Part shown: positions 30,983 to 42,458 of the stretch, piece by piece
How the letters are laid out: each line of letters begins with the position of its first letter
How positions within the stretch are numbered: the first letter of the stretch is position 1
Source of the DNA: Otatea glauca
Taxonomy: Eukaryota > Streptophyta > Magnoliopsida > Poales > Poaceae
Assembly: GCA_036346275.1 (NCBI GenBank)
Contig: CM070723.1
Span: 1,364,001-1,428,000 of the forward strand
DNA length: 64,000 nt
Reading direction: 5' to 3'
Notes under the pieces: generated by a model
What the model saw: the letters and a program-made list of their open reading frames with translations, nothing else
Database searches by the model: none
What the model was told of the DNA's origin: nothing
Translations under genes and position numbers: made by a program

Positions 30983-31390
30983 CATCCCTCTCCCTCCTCT
31001 TTCCTTTTCCTCATCCCACTGTCTCCCCTCCTCCATCATTGATGCCATCGCCTCAGTCGCCGCTTCGCACGGCACATCCTCCGTTCCCACCTCCCTTGCG
31101 GCCCGCGGCGAGCTTGCTACCTTGCCCCGCTACCGACTCCCCCTTCCCAGCAGCTACCCCGCCCAACCTAATATTCTCTCGACCCTCCCCTGGACGTCCC
31201 GCCTTGTAGCACCGCCCCCACCCATCGCTCGTCGCCGCTGAGCCACCACTGCCCCGGCCCCCTCTACAACTGGGGGGCACGGTGACGACGACACCATCCC
31301 CATCGGCCATCAACACGGGTGAGTGAAAGTGAGTAAGAGCGAGTGAGAGAGAGAGTAGGAGTGAGCGAGAGAGAAGAAAAAGATTTCGAG
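30983..31390. other. intergenic DNA, CT-rich then GC-rich, no recognised gene
   Basis: A pyrimidine-rich start (CTCCCTCCTC type) and a Pro/Ala/Thr-coding composition look like a 5' end of a grass gene, but no protein family is recognisable in any frame. It is the continuation of 24151-24402 interrupted by the Copia insertion. Confidence 0.4.
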
Positions 31391-31562
31391 AAAGTTCCAA
31401 GACCAAGTTTCAGTAAGTTCCAGATTTTTGGACTCAAGTTTCAAACCAAAAGTTTCAAGAAGTTTCAGCAAATTTCAACAGGTTTCATCAAATTTCAAGA
31501 ATTTTCAGTAAGTTTCAACATGTTTCATCAAGTTTCAACGAGTTTCATAAAGTTTCATCAGA
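31391..31562 (+). repeat. short interspersed 'AAGTTTCA' repeat tract
   Basis: TTTCA occurs about thirteen times in this tract, usually as AAGTTTCA, AATTTCAA or GTTTCATC, spaced roughly 10-14 bases apart. It keeps one frame open (Phe/Lys/Gln/Ser-rich), but the repeat and not selection probably explains that. Confidence 0.8.
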
Positions 31563-31850
31563 ACAAACAAAGAAAAAAAATCATCAGAATGCTCACCTAC
31601 GGCCGCTACCCTCGCCCTTGCCACTCGTAAGTACCACCGCTTCCTCCCCTTGTTCACGCAAGGGTGTAAAGCTAGATCTCGGAGCCACTCGTGGCGTGTG
31701 CGGCAAAGAAGTGGAGCCATGATGCAATGTGGGGTCATGCAATCTAGCGGATCTCATTGCCGACGATGAGGAAGATGATTGGATCCAATGGATCCCATCA
31801 CTGACGTCCTCCTCCCGCCATGCTTGTCGTGCTTGCCATGCGCTTGGGCC
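31563..31850. other. intergenic DNA left of element A
   Basis: No gene recognised. It should join directly to 63815 onward once element A is removed; the TSD TCAAT (31851-31855) marks the junction. Confidence 0.5.
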
Positions 31851-32512
31851 TCAATTGTGAGACCCCGTTCTGATGAACAGGAAACTCCATGTGATTACTG
31901 TGCCATTCCCTGGATCAGTAGCTAGCACTCACATGTTTACAACAATTGGAATCACAACCATACAACATAATATTAAGCGGAAGCTATTATTTAAAGAAAA
32001 TCTTACAACTCAGAGATATAGCAGCAAAAGAAGCAAGGTCTTGTAGTGTGCCCATCCAAAACCCGCAGCAAATCGACAAGGCATAATCCTAGAAAGATTC
32101 AATGAAGAAAATCCGCAACTGCGATGAAAAGGAATCCTCGAAGCTTCGCTAAATTATCCACCTAAAAACAACATATAAGCAAGGGTGAGTACTTTGTACT
32201 CCATAGACTTAGCAAAACCTATATAATATGCGAGCCATTTCAAAGGAGGCTACTACGCTAATTTGCATAAGCGAAATTGACATTGTAAAACAAGTTATTT
32301 ACAAACGGAATTTGTAAAAGCATAATTGGTGATATGAAATAAGTAAAGCATAAGTAATATTCACAACCCATCGTGAATATCGAATAATCCAGAAATGGAA
32401 TCCAACAATGTCGATCCTTTGACATGAAAACAAAAGCTGCTAAACAAGTTCCAAACCAAAACCCAATTTTGGAAAATACCAAAGCATTCTAACATTGGAA
32501 TGACTTCACCAA

Positions 32513-32638
32513 GTGTCCATAACAGTGGACACGGCTAATCGATTAGATTTACACTCTGCGAGAGGTGTACAACTTTACCCACAAGGAATGATCAACCTCT
32601 TTTGCGGATCGGTTAACACACTTCCTTTGGTGTGTCGG
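32513..32638. promoter_or_regulatory. conserved LTR module, element A 3' LTR copy
   Basis: A perfect hairpin GTGTCCA-taacag-TGGACAC (32513-32532) is followed by the perfect palindrome CTAATCGATTAG (32535-32546) and then by the CTCTGC-AGAG site (here read CTCTGCGAGAG). GTGTACAACTTTACCCACAAG, ATGATC and ACACACttcctttgGTGTGT (about 32616-32635) follow. It lies in the downstream part of the LTR relative to the TATA box, so it would be transcribed. Confidence 0.6.
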
Positions 32639-35600
32639 CAAGGAGATCATCTGAGCCGTTACATTATCTAGATGTGGCTTTGAACCAGCCGGGATGTTTG
32701 ACCTCGCCATGGAAGCGAAACACTCACCCAAGGCGTGGATCCTTTCACTTTACACCCAACACCACGTTTACATTCACGGCCGGCGACACCGTTGCATTGG
32801 TATGTAGAAACCCCTACAGACAAACCGAAGCGGAATGCACGTGCGATACTCCGCCTTCCTTAGATGCAAAGCCACACCTAAACAACTTGATAGGCTAAGA
32901 CTGTCCCATACCACCCTCGTGGTTGTGCGAAAATCTTGGATCTATAGCGTCCCATTGCTCGGTCCTTAATCCGACACAGGCGATACTCCACCTAACTACG
33001 TGCAAATCCTCTGCACCTCCGGCTATTGCCAATAATCGCCCGCATCAAAACCATAGTTTTATTTTGGGTTTTAATCAACATACCCATAACCAACGACTTT
33101 ATTTCCAACATTTTCCATTTCTCAAGAAACAAATTTTGATCGATCCTCATTCTCATTTGTTCTAAAAGCATGGCTAAGCATGGATAAAAGTAATCGCATA
33201 TACCCACAATGACATTAAGTAATTGTCTAAGCTCAATCTATGGGTATCAAGGTACACATGTTCATACTTATCAAGGAAGTTTCATGAGAAAACAGTATAA
33301 CTACGATTACCACAAAATAGCGAATTCTGAGAAAGTAAACGTATGCACGAAACATTTTAATAAACAATGCAAATTAAATTCGGGATCAAGATGGTCAAAG
33401 GAGGTGCTTGCCTTGCTTATATATTGTTTACGACGAAGACGCGATCGCAGATTTACGGAGGCAACGGCGGAGGAAGGGCGTCGAATTCTACGTCGATTGA
33501 TCGGAAAATAGCAAAAAATAAACTTCAATAAAGGCGAAAAGAAGATGATGAAAATCAAATAAAGATTCATTGCGAAAAACAGGAATACTTTAGAGTTTGA
33601 ATTATTTAAGCAATTACTTTATTCTTAAACTTAATGACTTCATGATAAACAAAACAGGGTTCTTTTATAGATTATCTTTTCTTGATTTACGAATTCAAGA
33701 GGCTAAAATTATGAATTCTAATATTTATTACTTCGAATTATAGATGCTAAAATTATTTGAATTAAAAGAATTAGACACTAATTAAGGGTTACGCTAAACA
33801 CTTAACCCTAAGTAATTTGCATAGAAAAGGTTTTAAATAATTTGTAACTGGTAGCTAGCTAATTAGATTTATACTTGATTTTTGAGAAGGTTCTGGTGAT
33901 ACAAATATATTAACTACAAATTTCTTATTACTAGGATCACTTATTCTTGCTATGACAAGGTTTATTAAACATACAACTAAGGGTTATTTGACTATTAAAG
34001 TTTTTAAGCAAAACATGATGGAATAAGGTTATTTCTTCGGAACTTAATAGCATATACTTTGAATAACATATCTAAGCTGATTTCATATATTTTGAGTTTA
34101 GGCGAGACATCATTCTCATAGTTGAAAATGCTTAGGTGATATAAAAGGTTACGACAATCATACTTTTTAGGGGTATTCAACTAGCAGATTTAGTTGAAAT
34201 GAAAGTTGTAAATGAAATATTTTTCTAGAATATGGTAGTACATATCCCAAATATTATTTCTAAACTTATTTCTAATACATTTGCATTTAGGCGAGAGGTT
34301 CTACGGATCGATGAAAAGGCTTGATAGTTCAATTTTTACTCGATAAGAGTTGAGTTTTGATACAAGATCTGCGACTACACCGCCTAGGATAATTTATCCA
34401 TTTTTCGAGGCATTAATAGGGCATGATACTAGAAGTGATTTAAAGTTGGTTTCATGACAAATGGCTTTTATCCGCGATACTTTTCCTATAAACGATCATT
34501 AGGGTTTAACATTATTTTATTTCAACCTAGCACTAACATAAGGTATTTTTGTCTTCACAAATGAGGGTACTATTTTTGAGGTTATTAGATTTGGTTTCAT
34601 CAAATTCTGAATTTATTCATGAAGGTTACAACTATTCCAAATATGCAATTATTTACTTTTTGACCATTAATTATTTACTGTTTTATGTAGTAAACTTTAA
34701 GTATTATTTTATATCTGAAACCCTATCTTGAGGTATAATAAAACTGGTTTAGCGATTATTTGAATTCATTTGATCTCTCTATTGACTATTTGATTCTATA
34801 TGCATGTACATATACATTTTATATTTAGATTATTTCATATTGTTAAAGATAGTTCAAATCAAATTCATATATTAATTATTTTGGTAAATTTAGGTATCCT
34901 ACTGTCATAATAGTATTCAGAAATTAAATTTTACTTATTCCATGTTTCATTTATTCAAATAATGTATATTTGAATTTCTAATGCTTTGATTACAATCTTT
35001 AATAGAAAGTAATTCAAACATAAGTGAAAATCAAATATTTTTATATATTTGAACTTCTGGAAACATGAGTATTTCACTAAAATTAGTTCCATTCCATTCC
35101 AAATTTGTTTACAACATTTTAATATATAGCACTTCTTTAAGCCTTTACTTTAAATTTGAATTTCAAATTTATCCGTGAACATTTTCAAAATGTTATTGCA
35201 TATTCTGAAAGAACTAGATTTTATATGAATTTATAATTTTGTTTCACTTTATTTGGACTAAAGATTCAAAAGTTATTAATGTTTGAAGTGGCTCGGTTTT
35301 GGAAATTGAATTGAAAACTAGAAATACGTTTTGAGCCCAGAAAGCGTATTCTACCAATGCACTGAAGTTGCTTCTGCGCCATCGACGGGAGGGGCCTGGT
35401 CACGATGACCGGAGAAGCAGAGGTGGCGCTAGAGTTGCTCGGCGACGGCTCTCCGTGAGTCCCGAATGGATAGCACAGTAGGCACCGGAGGTCTTAGCGC
35501 ATCTGGGTGGGGGGTTTCGCCGGCGGAATGGCGAACGACACCTTACCGGCGGCATGCTGTGGAGAGGAAGGGCTCGCGGAGAAGAAAAGCGATACTCCCG

Positions 35601-35953
35601 GCCGAATGGATAGCGTTTCAAGCATCCATGAGGCTAGAGCGCTCCATTTTGCGGTTGGCCGGGCGGAACGGGTCGTGGAGGTGCGCCACCGTCGCGACGA
35701 GTCAAGAAGAAGGCGCCGCAGTGCGGTGGTGCTGCGAGCAAGAAGAGCAAAAAGAGGCGAGTGGGATGAGTTGATTCGGCCCTAGCAAGCTTGAAGCGGT
35801 TAATTTGGGAGGAGGCTCACTATTTTGGCGCAGATTGCGATTCTTCCCCAATTTCGGTTTTTCGGCGAAATGGTGAAGAACACCGCTTTAGGTTGATCAT
35901 TTGGTTACGGGAGTGAATGAGGAGAAGGAAAGCCTCAAGCGATGCGTAGTAGG

Positions 35954-35961
35954 TATTTATA
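35954..35961 (-). promoter_or_regulatory. TATA box of element A 3' LTR
   Basis: TATAAATA on the minus strand within GGCTATAAATACC, in the GC-rich section of the LTR. The identical site occurs at 62581-62588 in the other LTR. Confidence 0.65.
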
Positions 35962-37178
35962 GCCGAAAACGATCGCTTCACGGGGTTTGAAAGGAGAAGG
36001 ATGTTGCGGCTCGGATTTGTCTCTGGCGATGAATTTGGCGTGTGATTTCAGTAGGCAAGGATTGACAAGAGTTGGTCGGGTATGGCGCAGAGCTCCGAGG
36101 TCTAGCGTGACTTGATCGGCAGCAGCGGCGCACCGGTCGGCGGGAGTAAGCGCGAAGATGCACTGGATTGGGCGAAGTGGCGCAAGACTCGGGAGACTTC
36201 GCGTCTGTCTCGGGCGAGAGGGGAGGAAGAGAGGAGGCAGCGAATTTGGGGGCTGACGGGTGGGTCCCGGGACCACAGTCATCGAGAGTGGCGATTTTCC
36301 GTTGCAGCCAGCAACCGTTACGGTCAATTGGTGTTGGCCCACATGTCGGTGAGAGAGTTCGGCTGAAGGGATAAACTTCACGCAGACAGCTCCATGTGAC
36401 CACTAAATTCGCTATCAAATCAGGGCATAATTTTGTGAAACTTTTTGACCAAGCTCTCCTGACAGTTTCTAATGTCCAGTAAAAATTTGAGGTTAAAATA
36501 ACGCATGGTTAAATTATAAAAATTCTGACACTGTAGGTTTGTACAAGATTTAAATTTCGGTTTTGTATTTATTTAAAGGTTCAAACATTATTATTTATTT
36601 CTGAAACTTTTATGAGGGATTATATATATGTCAAGTATGTCCCTTTAAAAGTTTCAAGTCAAAATATTTGGTATTTATTTTATAGAAATTCTGACATGAG
36701 AATTTCTAGTTTTTGATGGTCTTGGTTTTTGAATTGTTAGAGGGCTCTGCCGACATGATCAGTTCCTAAGATTTTTACCAGGTGTAAACACTGTACTGAG
36801 GGTGCTTTGGTAATTTTTCCAGATCCAGATAATCTTCGAATATTTTTCATTAATTCTGACTAGCACTGTTTCTAGTCAAAAAGAGGTGACATTAATGTTA
36901 TTTACCCATTTTTCTGTGCATAAAATTTTACTTCTTGATTTTTAATGACTTACCAGGGTGGTTAGGGTTCTATGGTAATTTTTCCAAAATTTATCTTTTA
37001 CCATTTTATCTTTTCATCATTATCCATTCTTTAATTCTAGTTGTTTGATTTTTCATTCAATACAAAAATCCAGAGAAAATCCAAATAAATTTCAATCATG
37101 TCAAGAAAAATCATAAATAAATGTATTCAAATTCAAAATATTAATTTTCATATTATTCCATTTTTTCGGGATGTTACA

Positions 37179-37194
37179 AATCTACCCCCCTTAC
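37179..37194 (-). other. element A polypurine tract
   Basis: On the minus strand TAAGGGGGGTAGATT stands immediately before TGTAACATCC of the 3' LTR, the standard position and composition. Confidence 0.85.
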
Positions 37195-38316
37195 AGAAAT
37201 CTCGTCCCCGAGATTTGCAAGGACTAAATGGGTTAGGAAATTCTTTTTCGGATGTGGTCTTGTTGTTTCCTCGTCTTCTTGTTTCCAGTATAGTCGCTTT
37301 GCAAAACATCGTTCTTGCGATTCCAAAGTGATGTGTCTAGAATGGAAAAGATTTCTATTTGAGTTTCGTGTAAGTAGATGAGGAATATTACTAAATATCT
37401 CTTTTGATTGCATAACTAGGATTAGTAATAATGATAATCTAATTTAGAGAGTGACATGTGATACGTTTAGACTATTTGAGGGGAAAGAATTTATGCTTGT
37501 TACTCGATTCATTTGGGAAGAATTTAAAGTTATCATCAAGAAATGATATTTGAATATAATGGTTGATCTGCGATTTAACAACGATTGATAAAATTAGGTG
37601 AGAATAAATGTTATTCTAGGTGTCTTTAGATTGAAAACAAGGTAGGATAATTCAAGAATTTAGGTTAAGGTAGGAGGATTATAAAATTATCCCGATGATT
37701 TAATTTGCTTGATCATCTAGAGGTTACGATTTTCTTGGCGTTTGGTACTTATGAAAGATTATAATGTATAAAGTCAAAAAGGTTGATTGTAGGAATTGCA
37801 TATATAAAGGACGTACTTGATATTACATTAAGTGCCAAGTGTAATTACATAAGGAAGGTCTTTACATTCAACGCCTGACATGAAGGTAGGGGTTGTTCTG
37901 GATACTTGATGCTTCCTAGGTCTTGATATAACTTGAAAATCTCTGATGTCATTCTTGACGAGATGAAGAATTCTTCTTGGGTAGATTTTGGTGAAGTGAT
38001 GAGATTCTTCTCGATCGACGCAAGCGGCGATGTCCATCTTATTCAAACAAATAGAAATGTTATCTGTTGATGTTCTAAAATAGATAGAAGATTGATTGGG
38101 CAATGGTTAAAGATGAAAACTGAAAGTTTAGCACTTGATATCTTACCGGCTATTTGGAAGGATTAAGATAAGATATATTTTGATGAGAGTTCAGTTAAAT
38201 TCACAAGGTAATATTCCGCTTATCGAAATATTACTTTTAAGATTAGACACAACGATTTCGATTTAATCTAAGTTCTGGCAGAAACTATATTTATAACAGA
38301 TGTACCTGGCATTGTG
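37195..38316. other. element A internal region, no recognised coding
   Basis: Between the gag-like frame and the polypurine tract, where pol would lie, about 1.1 kb of AT-rich DNA shows no RT, RNase H, integrase or protease motif in any frame. Confidence 0.6.
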
Positions 38317-39126
38317 TCAGAAGCCATGATTGATGTCTCGAGTTGGAGTAAATACGGAGATAGGGGCTTGTTGGCCTTGAGAACGAAGTTGATCTCTCTT
38401 CTTCTTTGGGTATTTGTTGGCATAATGTCCACGCTCACGACAGTAAAAGCATGTAACATTAGTTGCCTGGTTTTGGATACCAGATGGCTGTTCACAAGCG
38501 TTGTTGGAGGAATGAACAAGTGATGGCTGAAATTGAGGATGGAATTGAGCAGAATTCCTCTTGGGGCAAGCGTCTTCATTCAAGCGTCTTTTCTTGAACT
38601 GATTCTTCGAGTAGACTGATTCAGATTTTGTTCCTCCTACTCTTGGAGTTATAATCTTAACTGATGTAACTTCTGGTATGACCATAGTTGCAGAAAATAT
38701 TTGTTCTCTTTGCGGGCATCGCTTAGCAAGATGACCCTTCTGGTGACAGTTGAAGCACTCACGCTTCTCTTGTGGCGTCTTGATGGGTATGATTGGATTC
38801 TCAATACTATCTTCCTTTTTAATTTCAGCTTGCGGACATTCCCTTGCCCAATGACCTTCTTCACCACCCAAGAAATATGCTGATGGCGATGGCCATTTAT
38901 TACTTTCTGGATGAAGGCGATCAAAGTCTATGTGTTGCTTCTTTAACTCCTTAGGCAATATTTTCCGTGTAGCTAGTTTTTCTCTTCTGATTGCCAAATC
39001 TTGAGCAACTAAGGCTCGAAATTTCTCTCGCTGATGCTGAATTGTATTGGCAACTATCGGATCTAGGGGACATTGAGCTGGGCAATGGTCATGACCTTCA
39101 CAAAGGTAATAAGTGATATTGCTCAT
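38317..39126 (-). pseudogene. element A gag-like ORF with four zinc-knuckle units
   Basis: Gag nucleocapsid segments bind the element RNA through CX2CX4HX4C knuckles. Four units are spaced along this 269-residue frame. Unit 1 (residues 6-19) has Tyr for the first Cys. Unit 2 (84-97) has lost both of the first two Cys. Unit 3 (124-137, CFNCHQKGHLAKRC) is perfect. Unit 4 (226-239, CFYCRERGHYANKY) has Tyr for the last Cys. Between them lie Lys/Arg-rich stretches. Several losses are Cys-to-Tyr, i.e. single transitions. The upstream capsid part of Gag is not recognisable. It may be a decayed gag or, less likely, a zinc-knuckle protein peculiar to this family. Confidence 0.75.
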
Positions 39127-40579
39127 AGGACATTTTCCAGAGAATGATTTCCTTCACAGTGGAGCAATTTATTGCATGCTCATCGCTGATGTGTCCTATT
39201 TCTCCACAATGAATGCAAGCACGATCTTGAATTGGTGGGTTGGCAACACTTCAAAGAGCATCGCTTAGGTATTGAGTAAGATGTAGGAGTAGGTTGTTTC
39301 TCTAAACCATTTCCTTTTTAAGCAAGGATTGATCCAAGGTTGGAATTGTTCTGCGCTAGATATTGGGAATTTGGTTGGACTAAGGTAGGATTATCCGTTG
39401 ATGGTGAAAGCTTAACATGGCTTCACTTTCCAAGATTTTATTGAGGAATCTTGTCACGGTATCTGCAACAATGATTGTTAGGAAAAGTTATTTCGATGGA
39501 ATCTGTTGGTTTTCACAAAGTGAATGAGAAGTGCTAACAATTTATACCAAGATTCTTTAGCAATAATGAGCTAACTTAAGGAGAGGTACATGGTATACTA
39601 AAGTGTTTGAAATGATTGAAAGGATATATCTCAACTAGAGTTATTTGGAAAGAGCCGAATGTCGGTTATAATGGTTGAAAAACTTATTACTCATTACTTG
39701 TGGTGGATGCATTAATGGATTGTGTCGGAGGTGTCTTCAAGATGTTGAACTTGGGAGGATATGGTTAGATGAAAGTTATCCATTTTACAAAGTATCATTC
39801 TGTTTATTAAAATATTATTTTGAGAATAACCTATATATGGATTTGGTAATTGCTGGTTAATTTATAAGGCAGTGTCTCATTCCTTAAAACATTGTTTCAA
39901 GGTTGGTTATTTGTTAGTTATTAGTTCATAAGGCAACTTTTCGTTCCTTAAAATTTTCTTAATTAGATTTTCTTATTAAATAAGGGTTGGCACATCGTAA
40001 ATTTCCACCTAATGGTTTAACATTTACGAGAGTAACCCGAAAGCAATACAGAAGTTTCAAAACTTAAAATTGCAACAACACAATATATATATATATGCTC
40101 AACTTAGTATGCGGGAGGGGTCTCTGCACAAGAGGTTTACTATGCAGTTAGAATAATGTGTCATTTGGATAGTACTATTTTTAAAATAAGCCATTCGACG
40201 ACGACTTTCTTTTAATCTTTATACTACTTGCAACATGTTAGTACTCCAAAACTTCCATGAAGTCAATGGTTGCGACACTTTGTTACTTCCCTATTCTCAG
40301 AGTTGTTGATGTAGACGTCACTACGTTTATTGATTTATTACCAGAATTGTTTTCAAAAAGATTTGTCGGTAGTTTTTATTAAGCATAAGGAGAGAGTTTC
40401 TTCTAGATAGGATAACTAGAAGTGAAGAGAGAAAATTCTACAAGGAAGAAATGGGTATATGAATTATCCATTAAAAGGGAAGGGTGTACAGATAAAGAAA
40501 CTAAATCTCACAAATGGAAAAAAGTACATCTACAATTAATGCTGCTCTTTTTATATTCCTATTAGAAAATAGGATTTTC

Positions 40580-40610
<31 letters not shown>

Positions 40611-41571
40611 TTTTACAACCATCTCAAGGTTTCTATTTAGAAGTATAGAACTTCTCGGGTTATAGTTCATTTTCATGGTATATAATCTAGACAATGTAAT
40701 GAGGTAAATGGTTAAGAATTATTATTGGAAAAATTAAACTTTAACTAGCCAAAACAGCTTATGTAAATTGGTGTGGTCTCAAGTAAAGCTAGAAAAGATA
40801 ATGGTAACTATATTACTAATCCTAATAATTGCTTGATTTTGAGAAAAGCTAATGGTTATAATGGTTTACACAGATAAAAAGTTCTACCAAGAAAGGGTAA
40901 GTTTGGAAGAAATTTTTATAGAAAGAAGAGATGAGCTATCTTATGATTTCCAATTTTTATCCTATGGGTTAAGTTTTCCATATTCATACATAAGGACAAC
41001 TTATTATGAAACTTTAACCTAGAGGTTAAGTTCACATATAAATCAGTCCTAACAAACCAAATAAAAACCAATCTTCAAGTAGCGAGTTATAAACACCACA
41101 TAAAAAAATGCTTTATATAATTAGAGCAGAATAATACGCTATGCGTAAGGGTTTCTTATCTTAAGGTGAATCCTAACATACCCTAATCTTAGTATTTTAC
41201 TGTTAGGTGAAGTCGTCTCTTTGTGAAGTAAAATCTTTGAGTTTTACTTTTGCTTTGTCGAGGTTAACAAAGCGTTGTCGGCTTCCTTAAGGTTGTTGGT
41301 GTAGCCCTCATTGGCAAGCATAAAGGGTGGTAGCGACATGTCTCGGACGTCTTCAAAAACAAATTGCGAAGATACACTATCTTTAAGGAAAGAGAATAAT
41401 TTGTTTACAAATCAAAATGAAAGTAGTGGTAAGTATAAGAACTTAAGAATGAGGAGAGAATAGCAAAGCCTACATTTTGCAAATATAGTAGCTTTTGAGA
41501 ATAAGATTTTGAACTTACTTATTCCAACACTAACGACCATTCTATCTAGGGTTTATCCTACAATCAGTATA
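39127..41571. other. element A internal region upstream of the knuckle ORF
   Basis: AT-rich, without a frame over about 60 residues that I recognise. It should hold the leader and the Gag capsid portion. A poly-T tract of over 20 bases lies at about 40592-40614. Part of 39127-39250 still encodes further Cys/His-like phrases in shifted frames on the minus strand. Confidence 0.5.
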
Positions 41572-41583
41572 GCTCTGATACCA
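41572..41583 (-). other. element A primer-binding site (initiator-Met tRNA)
   Basis: On the minus strand TGGTATCAGAGC, the exact plant initiator-Met primer consensus, lies four bases after the end of the 5' LTR. Confidence 0.9.
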
Positions 41584-41587
41584 ATGC

Positions 41588-42458
41588 TGTGAGACCCCGT
41601 TCTGATGAACAGGAAACTCCATGTGATTACTGTGCCATTCCCTGGATCAGTAGCTAGCACTCACATGTTTACAACAATTGGAATCACAACCATACAACAT
41701 AATATTAAGCGGAAGCTATTATTTAAAGAAAATCTTACAACTCGTAGATATAGCGACAAAAGAAGCAAGGTCTTGTAGTGTGCCCATCCAAAACCCGCAG
41801 CAACCGACAAGGCATAATCCCTAGAAAGATTCGATGAAGAAAATCCGCAACTGCGATGAAAAGGAATCCTCGAAGCTTAGCTAAATTATCCACCTAAAAA
41901 CAACATATAAGCAAGGGTGAGTACTTTCGTACTCCATAGACTTAGCAAAACCTATATAATATGCGAGCAATTTCAAAGGAGGCTACTACGGTTAATTTGC
42001 ATAAAGCGAAATTGACATTGTAAAACAAGTTATTTGCAAACGGAATTTGTAAAAGCATAATTGACTGATATGAAATAAGTAAAGCATAAGTAATATTCAC
42101 AACCCATCGTGAATATCGAATAATCCAGAAATGGAATCCAACAATGTCGATCCTTTGACATGAAAACAAAAGCTGCTAAACAAGTTCCAAACCAAAACCC
42201 AATTTTGGAAAATACCAAAGCATTCTAACATTGGAATGACTTCACCAAGTGTCCATAACCGTGGACACGGCTAATCGATTAGATTTACACTCTGCAGAGG
42301 TGTACAACTTTACCCACAAGGAATGATCAACCTCTTTTGCCAGATCAGTTAACACACTTCCTTTGGTGTGTCGGCAAGGAGATCATACAGAGCCGTTACA
42401 TTATCTAGATGTGGCTTTGAACCAGCCCGGGATGTTTGACCCTCGCCATGGAAATGAA
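41588..42458 (-). repeat. element A 5' LTR, downstream part
   Basis: Matches 31856-32715 of the 3' LTR with near identity outside short triplet-sized differences. It is cut at 42458 by element B and resumes at 59324. It carries its own copy of the conserved module (42249-42371) with intact CTAATCGATTAG and CTCTGCAGAG palindromes. Confidence 0.9.
42249..42371. promoter_or_regulatory. conserved LTR module, element A 5' LTR copy
   Basis: Hairpin GTGTCCA/TGGACAC (42249-42255, 42262-42268), palindrome CTAATCGATTAG (42271-42282) and palindrome CTCTGCAGAG (42290-42299) are followed by the ACACAC…GTGTGTCGG hairpin near 42353-42374. Same layout as 32513-32638. Confidence 0.6.

Larger units (their letters stand above)
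31856..37178 (-). repeat. element A 3' LTR (5.3 kb)
   Basis: An uninterrupted copy. The central part (33600-35350) is very AT-rich and almost identical to 60240-61975 of the other LTR, indicating a young insertion. A GC-rich part (35390-36370) contains the TATA box. The left part contains the conserved palindromic module (32513-32638). Frames such as 35935-36418 (minus) lie inside the LTR and resemble no protein; their counterparts in the other LTR are shifted. Confidence 0.92.

Noticed and set aside
35400..36418. Open frames in the element A LTR on both strands (and 62160-63049)
   Set aside because: Same reason: LTR-internal, not conserved in frame between the copies.
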